Source: Bacillota bacterium (lineage in GTDB: Bacteria > Bacillota > Clostridia > Lachnospirales > Lachnospiraceae). From it: DNA of 23,792 nt. The notes beneath the pieces are model-generated. The model did no database searches, was not told the DNA's origin, and saw only the letters and a program-made list of their open reading frames with translations. Position 1 is the first letter of the stretch, and each line of letters opens with the position of its first letter. The stretch is taken from assembly GCA_023425485.1 (NCBI GenBank), contig JAFACO010000240.1, positions 1-23,792 of the forward strand. Direction: 5' to 3'. This document shows positions 7,967 to 14,158 of this stretch, piece after piece. A program made the position numbers and the translations under genes.

Positions 7967-9793
7967 TTATTGAGCAGGACCATAATTAAATGTAATGGAA
8001 AGGGTCTTAAGCTCACTAAAGTCTTCTGGATTTACAACCACTGCAGATACATCAGATACGTTACCATCAGAAGTACGAGCTTCTTCTGGAATAGCCATAA
8101 CCCAGCTATTATTAATATTTACACGGGTGGTCTTGCCATCATCGGAGGTCGTGTAAGGCCTTCCTGTCAAAGTATATGGCTCCCCATTTACCAGAAGTTC
8201 CGTGATATCAATGATATAACCAGGATAAAGAGTTTCGCCATTTGCAATACCAAGGGCAGAGAAAGTATTTCCACTAGCAAAGCCACCGCTGGTACCTGTA
8301 AAGTCAATCGTTGTAGTATAGGTTCCTTCCCCTGTAATTTCAGGTTCCGTTACCACGATACCTCCTGTTCTGTTATTAGCATCATATACATCTGCAGCTA
8401 TATTGGTAACACTCCAGTCACCGCTGGTATACATAATCCATGCAAGGGATTTATCTTCAGGAACACCTGCTGCAGCAACTGCATTCGCCAAAGCATCTTT
8501 CATTGCTGTATTTGCTTGAGCTAAAATCTCGTCCTTAGTCATAGTAGATTGAGTAGCATAACTATGTTTTAGGTAAAGTGCTGCTATATCTTCATCAATT
8601 ATTTTTTTACTTTCTCTATTAAAGAGGAAGTTACAGTCCCAAAGCATCGGAACATATTCATATTTATCACAGTTACTTAAGAAATTAATATAATACTCTA
8701 AGGTATCATCTTTTAACTGTTTCTTTTCATTTTCCAGAACACCATACTCACCTATGACAATACCGATTCCCTGCTTTGTGAACTTGGTCATCTTAGAAAG
8801 CGTATCATTCATATCATTGTAGTCCTTCGATGTACCCCAGCTGGTGAGACTGGTGAATATAGCATAAGGACTTGGATCATAGTAATGAACGGATAAAAGC
8901 AATTTGTCTTTTGCTGTATCGGTAGGCATTACAAAACGATCATCTGTTGTTCTAGCAATATTTGTATCAAATCCAGCAATTAAGAGGAAACGCTCCGCAT
9001 TATTTCCGCCAGCCTTTCTAAAGATATCAACGAAAGTCTGATTAATTTTATTGGTCATTTCATAGCACTCGTCCTCGGAAAGTGCACCTGAATCAGGTGC
9101 ATAATCCTTATCATTAAGTCTACTACCAAGCTCTTCATTTGCTGATTCAAAAATGAGTTTATTTGAGTAATCTTTAAATTTCTCTGATATCTGTGTCCAC
9201 ATGGAAACATATATATCCATGGCTTTATCACGTGTTTCCTGTGTAGCGGAACCAAACATGCCCCACCAACCTCCATCCCAATGGTCATTTACGATGACAT
9301 ACATGTCGTTATCCAGAGCATAGTTCACGATTTCTTCCACACGATTAAGATAAGCCTCTGCAATGGTATAATCTCCATTCTCGAAGTCCATCATATTAGT
9401 CCATGCTACCGGCACTCTCAAAGTATCAAATCCAGCTGCCTTCATTCCATCGATCATTTCCTTTGTAGTAACAGGCATACCCCAGAGTGTCTCATAAGAA
9501 GAAACATCAGCATCAATTCCTAATTCTCTATGTCCATAGGCTTCCATGGTGTTACCCAGGTTGATACCATTGCCCATGAGCTCTACCACTTCAAGAGAAG
9601 TCAAATCACTGCTTTCATCTGTTGGTGTTGGTGTCTCAGTAGGTGCTGTTGTTGGCTCCTCAGTTACCACTGGTGTAACAGTCGCATCCTTGTTATCAGT
9701 GTCATTGTTCTTGTCCTTACAGCCTGCAAGTGCAAATACCATCATTACAAGCATTAAGAGATAAGCTAAAATTCTGAAATTACTTTTTTTCAT
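7967..9793 (-). CDS. Surface lipoprotein glycoside hydrolase family 5 with unassigned C-terminal module
   Basis: 608 residues from ATG 9793, which has GGGAGG 9 bases upstream; the frame runs 18 codons further without a site. A signal peptide ends in the lipobox L-A-G-C (Cys25), so the enzyme is tethered to the outer face of the membrane. Residues 26-62 are a Thr/Pro/Glu linker. The GH5 barrel spans about 68-405: G-I-N-L-G-N-T near 77, the acid/base Glu in S-A-N-E (220), V-H-Y-Y at 302-305, and the nucleophile in I-G-E-Y-G (349). The sequence is closest to endo-glucanase/xyloglucanase-like GH5 enzymes (subfamily 4 style), but the substrate cannot be fixed by reading. A helical stretch (415-440) leads to a beta-rich C-terminal module (about 450-608) with aromatic residues, likely carbohydrate-binding, that I cannot assign to a CBM family. 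Confidence 0.88.
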   Translation of the reverse strand: MKKSNFRILAYLLMLVMMVFALAGCKDKNNDTDNKDATVTPVVTEEPTTAPTETPTPTDESSDLTSLEVVELMGNGINLGNTMEAYGHRELGIDADVSSYETLWGMPVTTKEMIDGMKAAGFDTLRVPVAWTNMMDFENGDYTIAEAYLNRVEEIVNYALDNDMYVIVNDHWDGGWWGMFGSATQETRDKAMDIYVSMWTQISEKFKDYSNKLIFESANEELGSRLNDKDYAPDSGALSEDECYEMTNKINQTFVDIFRKAGGNNAERFLLIAGFDTNIARTTDDRFVMPTDTAKDKLLLSVHYYDPSPYAIFTSLTSWGTSKDYNDMNDTLSKMTKFTKQGIGIVIGEYGVLENEKKQLKDDTLEYYINFLSNCDKYEYVPMLWDCNFLFNRESKKIIDEDIAALYLKHSYATQSTMTKDEILAQANTAMKDALANAVAAAGVPEDKSLAWIMYTSGDWSVTNIAADVYDANNRTGGIVVTEPEITGEGTYTTTIDFTGTSGGFASGNTFSALGIANGETLYPGYIIDITELLVNGEPYTLTGRPYTTSDDGKTTRVNINNSWVMAIPEEARTSDGNVSDVSAVVVNPEDFSELKTLSITFNYGPAQ

Positions 9794-9861
9794 TAATAGT
9801 TCCTCCCTAATAATAGATGATATTAGTATAACGTATAAACAAAGCAAGAAATATAGTTTAA

Positions 9862-9892
9862 ATTATAGGTTTTTACTGATATTTCTTGTCAT
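9862..9892 (-). promoter_or_regulatory. Possible promoter of the GH5 lipoprotein gene
   Basis: Minus strand: ATGACA (9887-9892) and a perfect TATAAT (9862-9867), but with a long 19-base spacer. The start would be about 60 bases before the ATG. An inverted repeat CTAATAT-N5-ATATTAG (9919-9937) lies about 30 bases upstream of the -35 and could be a regulator site. Confidence 0.4.
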
Positions 9893-9966
9893 TTGAAGTA
9901 AACTGTATTCCCGGATATCTAATATATAACATATTAGGATTAAAAATCGGTATCGATATGGACTAG

Positions 9967-10000
9967 AAAGCTGACTCCTGTAAATACAGAAATCAGCTTT
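9967..10000. terminator. Hairpin terminator after the repeat-protein gene
   Basis: Outer stem AAAGCTGA/TCAGCTTT, a 3x3 internal loop, inner stem CTGT/ACAG with a 4-base loop. It starts 28 bases after the stop of the repeat protein. The U-tract is better on the plus strand than on the minus strand, so termination in the minus direction may be incomplete. Confidence 0.55.
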
Positions 10001-10028
10001 TTGTTGTTAATGTACTTTTATAAAATCA

Positions 10029-11340
10029 TCATTTTTTATAACCACAATCTAGACAATATCCTCCACTATAATTATGCGTAGAATCGGATGTCGGTACCTG
10101 CCCTGTATTATATCCGCATACTGAACATTTTACTTCAACACGTTTGCACATACTGCTTGTTCCTACAACAACCCAAACACCTGATAAGGTATGAGTTGTA
10201 GTCCGAGTATACCAACATATATTACAAGAGGTATCACAGGCATTACTGTATGAATGAGTTACAGACCGGGTAGCTTCACAAACATTACACGAAGTATCGC
10301 AGGAATTACTGTATGAGTGAGTTATAGACCGGGTGGCTTGACATGTATTACAGCTGGTATCGCAGGCATTACTGTATGTATGTGTTGTAGATCGGGTGGC
10401 TTGACATATATTACAGCTAGTATCGCAAGCATTATCGTATGAATGTGAACAACGATAGCCACAATCTAGACAAGTTGTACCACTAAAACTATGTGACGAA
10501 TCGGATGTCGGTACCTGTCCTGTATTATAACCGCACACTGAACATTTTACTTCAACACGTCTGCACATACTGCTTGTTCCTACAACAACCCAAACCCCCG
10601 ATAAGGTATGAGTTGTAGTTCGAGTATACCAACATATATTACAGGAGGTATCGCATTCATTACTGTATGAATGAGTTACAGACCGTGTAGCCTCACATAT
10701 ATTACAGGTAGTATCGCAGGCATTACTGTATGAATGTGTTACAGATCTTGTGGCTTTACATATATTACAGGTGGTATCACAGGCATTATCATATGTATGA
10801 GTTGTAGACCGGGTGGCTTGACACACATTACATGTGGTATCACAGGCATTATCGTATGTATGTGTTGTAGATCGGCTAGCTTGACATTTATTACAAGTGG
10901 TATCACAGGCATTATCATATGTATGTAGGCACTGATAGCCACAATCTATACAATTATTACCACTAAAATTATGTGACGAATCGGATGTTGGTATCTGTCC
11001 TGTATTATAACCACATACTGTACATTTGACTTCAACACGCATGCACATACTGCTTGAACCGACAGTAACCCAAACCCCTTCTAGGGTATGCGTAATAGAC
11101 CGTGTAGCTTGACATATGTTACAGGAGGTATCACAAGAATTACTATATGTATGAGTGATAGAACGTGTGGCTTGACACACATTACAGGTGGTATCACAGG
11201 TATTACTATATGTATGAGTGATAGAACGTGTAGCTTGGCATACATTACAGGTGGCATCACAGGCATTATCGTATGAATGAGTTATAGACCGTGTAGCTTG
11301 ACATACATTACAGGTGGTATCGCATGAATTATCATACTTA
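10029..11340 (-). repeat. Nested tandem repeat array (63-bp units inside 417-480-bp super-units)
   Basis: The DNA repeats with a 63-bp period in three blocks (about 10194-10440, 10611-10925 and 11091-11340), separated by three copies of a longer module. The modules begin (His codon) at 10193, 10610 and 11090. The steps are 417 and 480 bp, a difference of exactly one 63-bp unit. Modules two and three are almost identical in DNA, which points to recent segmental duplication. All units are in frame. Confidence 0.9.
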
Positions 11341-12992
11341 TGTACATCTTCGTTAAAGTGATAGGAGCATCGAGAGTCATTACATTTCTTATAATGATTT
11401 AATCCATCAACAGTCCACTGTAATACTTCTTGATGGGTATGTGTAATTAAACACCCCTCTAAAACACACTTGTTATTGAGTAAATTATTGAAAGTATGTG
11501 TTCCTTCATTTATTTTATCCCCACAGTCCGAGCACTCTTTCCAATGTTTATCTGTGGTGTATTTAGTAATATAGTTATGTGCAGATGAAGAAGCACGATT
11601 AAAATCACAGTCGTTACATATATCATCACAGTTTGAAGAGTAATTATGCGCCTCCATAACATCACAAGCTGATAGCCCATTGACACATTTTTTTATGTGT
11701 GCATAATCAGTATATTTCGCTATATCCGAGTATAAACATTGATGTTCTGGAAATAAATAACCGTTATATAAGCCACCCCAATTATTAGCTCCATGTGGCC
11801 AATATCCGTATGTATTACATTGTTCAAGATAGTAAGCGGCTGCGAAGTTGGCATATGTCTGTTCCCCATATACACCATGTCCGAAGTCGTATACATCTTC
11901 TTGCCAATGTGTGGATGCAATAAAACCACTTGGAGTATATGTATCTACTTTCAGAGTAATTAGTGAATGTACTGATAACTGTGGCATTTCTATTTGCCCT
12001 AAAGTATATGTATTATCCGTAGCAGAACCTTCTATTACTCGAATCATACTATACTCAGTAGGTATTTTAAAATAAATCGGTTTTAATAAATTGCTTGTGG
12101 TTTGAAGCGTATCAATGGCTGATATTGACCAAAGTGCCCAAGCAACAGCATTGGGAGGCCAGGAAAGAATTCCGGCTATCCCCGCAACAGTAACAGGTGC
12201 ATTTTCTATCAATGTATCAACAAATATCTCATCAGATTCTCTAACTACAAGAATTCTTGAAACATAAACATACATTTGCAAAGTATCGTCATATCCTGTG
12301 TATTGACGAAGCCCTGAAATTGGGGCACTGCTGTAAACCCCAACGTTTTTAGCTCTACAATCTTGAAATTCAGGATTATCCGGACCAAATGATGTTGCAT
12401 CAATGTAACCAGGCTCATTTCCTTGTGCTGATAACAGCGACTCTACATTATTCTTATTTGAAATATGGGATATATCTTCATCTTCTTCAATTAATTCATT
12501 AAATTTCGCTTCTCCGTTATACTTAATGTATAAATATTCTCTAACATCGTCTATTGTATAAATAGCTTTTGTTGGTATAAAGGCACCAGAGAGCATATCT
12601 GCTTCAAATTCTTCATATTCTAAATCGCTTAGCACATTGGAGCACATTTCATCAAAGTAATTATCGCTTGTGAAATCAGGAATCATTTCTTTCGCTACTT
12701 GAGTTTCTTCTTCAGTCATTGAATTTAGTACAGTAATTCCACTTGAATTAGCAGTTGCTATCCCTGTGTCTTGAGTATCCACCGGTGAGCCAGGAGCATT
12801 TTCCTCTATGATATTCTCTGTTCCTTCATTAACATTATTTACTTCTTCTATATTTGAGATTTCTTCTATATTTGAGGTTTCTTCTAAATGAGTATGGTCC
12901 TCTAACGCTTCGGCTTTAGCAGGCTCATAGTTTACTTGCATGATTAAAAGCAATATTAGAATTATTGTCAGTAATTTTCTGGCTCTTCTCAT
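10029..12992 (-). CDS. Exported cysteine/histidine-rich repeat protein of unknown function
   Basis: 987 residues. The ATG at 12992 has AAGGAG 8 bases upstream; an earlier ATG (13007) has none. The signal peptide has a hydrophobic core at about 7-18 and likely cleavage after A-K-A (27). Residues 28-75 are acidic with two S-N-I-E-E copies. Residues 100-445 form a region I do not recognise, rich in Tyr and Trp. Degenerate cysteine repeats begin near 450. From about 551 to the end there are 13 near-identical 21-residue units with the pattern H-x6-C-x3-C-x2-C, grouped 4-5-4. Each group ends in a module of about 52 residues that starts H-T-L and contains two C-x2-C-G-Y pairs. The spacing suggests metal (zinc-like) or disulfide knuckles. 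There is no LPXTG, SLH, dockerin or CBM. Its partner gene, a membrane protein, ends 22 bases upstream. Related repeats occur in other Firmicute surface proteins, without known function. Confidence 0.8.
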   Translation of the reverse strand: MRRARKLLTIILILLLIMQVNYEPAKAEALEDHTHLEETSNIEEISNIEEVNNVNEGTENIIEENAPGSPVDTQDTGIATANSSGITVLNSMTEEETQVAKEMIPDFTSDNYFDEMCSNVLSDLEYEEFEADMLSGAFIPTKAIYTIDDVREYLYIKYNGEAKFNELIEEDEDISHISNKNNVESLLSAQGNEPGYIDATSFGPDNPEFQDCRAKNVGVYSSAPISGLRQYTGYDDTLQMYVYVSRILVVRESDEIFVDTLIENAPVTVAGIAGILSWPPNAVAWALWSISAIDTLQTTSNLLKPIYFKIPTEYSMIRVIEGSATDNTYTLGQIEMPQLSVHSLITLKVDTYTPSGFIASTHWQEDVYDFGHGVYGEQTYANFAAAYYLEQCNTYGYWPHGANNWGGLYNGYLFPEHQCLYSDIAKYTDYAHIKKCVNGLSACDVMEAHNYSSNCDDICNDCDFNRASSSAHNYITKYTTDKHWKECSDCGDKINEGTHTFNNLLNNKCVLEGCLITHTHQEVLQWTVDGLNHYKKCNDSRCSYHFNEDVHKYDNSCDTTCNVCQATRSITHSYDNACDATCNVCQATRSITHTYSNTCDTTCNVCQATRSITHTYSNSCDTSCNICQATRSITHTLEGVWVTVGSSSMCMRVEVKCTVCGYNTGQIPTSDSSHNFSGNNCIDCGYQCLHTYDNACDTTCNKCQASRSTTHTYDNACDTTCNVCQATRSTTHTYDNACDTTCNICKATRSVTHSYSNACDTTCNICEATRSVTHSYSNECDTSCNICWYTRTTTHTLSGVWVVVGTSSMCRRVEVKCSVCGYNTGQVPTSDSSHSFSGTTCLDCGYRCSHSYDNACDTSCNICQATRSTTHTYSNACDTSCNTCQATRSITHSYSNSCDTSCNVCEATRSVTHSYSNACDTSCNICWYTRTTTHTLSGVWVVVGTSSMCKRVEVKCSVCGYNTGQVPTSDSTHNYSGGYCLDCGYKK

Positions 12993-13014
12993 ATTGTTCT
13001 CCTTCATATTAATA

Positions 13015-13713
13015 TTAGTATTTATGTACTTCTAGTATATTTTTAATAGTTAATTTAACATCTTTCGGTAAGTTGCCAGACTTCCACTTCTGAAAAAGTT
13101 TTTTATAATCTGACATGCTTACCTTCTTGCCAAAGTATCCTGTAGCTTTACTTTTCCATTCACTATAAAGAGGATATAGACTTTGATTGTTTTCGTTTAC
13201 AATTGACACTCTATTTTCTCGAACTATTCCCTTACGAATCGTCTTTACTACTCTATTATTTTCATAATATGCATATGCGTATGTTGCATCTCCAAGGTTA
13301 AACTGATAATATGCAATTTCAAGTTCATTACCATATTTTTCATATTCGGTTTTATTAAATGCATTTTTTTCATCTAAATCATTTGCATCTAGTGAAATAT
13401 TAAGCTCCTTATTTATTCCTTCAATGAAATTTTGAGTAAGTACAGTAAAAGCTTGACAATTCTCAATCTCTGTTTCTGACGTGTCTTCCATAATTGAAGT
13501 CATTAAATCCTCTATCATTTTTTTTGGTAGTCTTTCATTTTCTGAAATAACAATTTTCTGTAATATTTCCTGTTCATTTAAATCCATTACTTTACGTGTT
13601 TCTCTCCATTTAATTTCTCTTTGAATTACATAAGCAGAAAAACTAATCACTATCAAAATAAAAACAGCAAAAATACTAAAGAATATAAATTTTTTCTCTT
13701 GGTGTTTCGACAT
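13015..13713 (-). CDS. Single-pass membrane protein of unknown function, operon partner of the repeat protein
   Basis: 232 residues from ATG 13713, which follows GGGAGG; a TTG start 7 codons earlier would overlap that ribosome binding site. One strong hydrophobic helix spans about residues 9-30 (I-F-F-S-I-F-A-V-F), preceded by a lysine-rich start, so the rest of the protein is most likely outside the cell. The outer part is charged and mainly helical up to about 120, then more beta-like with several Tyr (A-Y-A-Y-Y-E-N-N-R near 150), and ends in a lysine-rich tail. I recognise no family. The stop is 22 bases before the start of the cysteine-repeat protein, and both share one promoter region, so they likely work together at the cell surface. 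Confidence 0.75.
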   Translation of the reverse strand: MSKHQEKKFIFFSIFAVFILIVISFSAYVIQREIKWRETRKVMDLNEQEILQKIVISENERLPKKMIEDLMTSIMEDTSETEIENCQAFTVLTQNFIEGINKELNISLDANDLDEKNAFNKTEYEKYGNELEIAYYQFNLGDATYAYAYYENNRVVKTIRKGIVRENRVSIVNENNQSLYPLYSEWKSKATGYFGKKVSMSDYKKLFQKWKSGNLPKDVKLTIKNILEVHKY

Positions 13714-13769
13714 ATTAGCCCTCCCAAGCCTCAATGCATTCTTTCTTTTCTGGTACTATATCTCTCTTA

Positions 13770-13802
13770 TTACTCTTTCCAGTAGTAAAAGTTAGCATTC
13801 AC
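13770..13802 (-). CDS. Possible 10-residue leader peptide
   Basis: Minus-strand GTG start, ten codons reading MNANFYYWKE, then TAA. CCGGAG lies 5 bases before the GTG, a real-looking ribosome binding site. It sits in the leader of the membrane-protein/repeat-protein operon, about 55 bases before its first gene. With no relatives to compare, it may be chance. Confidence 0.25.
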   Translation of the reverse strand: MNANFYYWKE

Positions 13803-13865
13803 TTTGTCTCCGGAAACATAAATACCCTATTGTAGCTATTCTACACCTCCCGTTGCTTGTCTTTT

Positions 13866-13903
13866 ATATCTGATACGCAAATATACATAATACTATCAGA
13901 TAT
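13866..13903. repeat. 10-bp perfect inverted repeat upstream of the repeat-protein operon
   Basis: ATATCTGATA and TATCAGATAT separated by 18 bases. It may be an operator or, if transcribed, a leader hairpin. Confidence 0.55.
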
Positions 13904-13921
13904 CTTAATAATTTTAATGTC

Positions 13922-13972
13922 TACTTTACGGATAATAATTATAAATATATTAAATATGTTATCCATAAAGTA
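13922..13972. repeat. 14-bp near-perfect inverted repeat upstream of the repeat-protein operon
   Basis: TACTTTACGGATAA and TTATCCATAAAGTA match at 13 of 14 positions when one is inverted, with 23 AT-rich bases between them. The arm length is far beyond what is usual by chance in this DNA. A third, smaller dyad (TATACA-N8-TGTATA) lies at 14003-14022. Confidence 0.6.
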
Positions 13973-14082
13973 CAACCATAATATCACATAATTTACCATT
14001 ATTATACATAATTATTTGTATATAAAATCCTCATAATAAACTAAATTGTATGGTAAAAAGAGTACAAAAGTAGCTCATCACT

Positions 14083-14116
14083 GAAATGACCTCTGTCAGC
14101 AGACAGAGGTCATTTC
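14083..14116. terminator. Hairpin after the GH5-CBM3 cellulase gene
   Basis: A perfect 15-bp stem (GAAATGACCTCTGTC and its inverse) with a 4-base loop, 42 bases after the stop codon. The stem is very stable; the U-tract on the minus strand is short (TTTC), so part of its role may be 3'-end protection. Confidence 0.7.
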
Positions 14117-14158
14117 ATGTGAAGGGTTGCTTTTGTATTATATAAAGAAAGTTACCGA

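Larger units (their letters stand above)
13714..14082. other. Intergenic region upstream of the repeat-protein operon
   Basis: Very AT-rich, no normal-sized gene on either strand. It holds the three dyads and the tiny ORF listed separately. Several TATAAT-like boxes are present on the minus strand, but none has a well-placed -35, so I do not assign a promoter. Confidence 0.6.

Noticed and set aside
7970..8524. 184-codon plus-strand frame inside the GH5 lipoprotein gene
   Set aside because: It is antisense to a clearly recognisable coding region, has no ribosome binding site, and its product shows no domain pattern.
10734..11276. Open frames on both strands inside the repeat region
   Set aside because: They are created by the 63-bp periodicity of the repeat gene and have no ribosome binding sites or independent features.
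10190..11340. Regularly spaced DNA repeats that look at first like a CRISPR array
   Set aside because: Units are contiguous, in frame with one long coding sequence, and have no unique spacers; no cas genes are nearby.
13714..13860. Cyclic di-GMP (GEMM) riboswitch in the leader of the repeat-protein operon
   Set aside because: The GEMM core bases are not found; only the tiny ORF and AT-rich sequence are seen.
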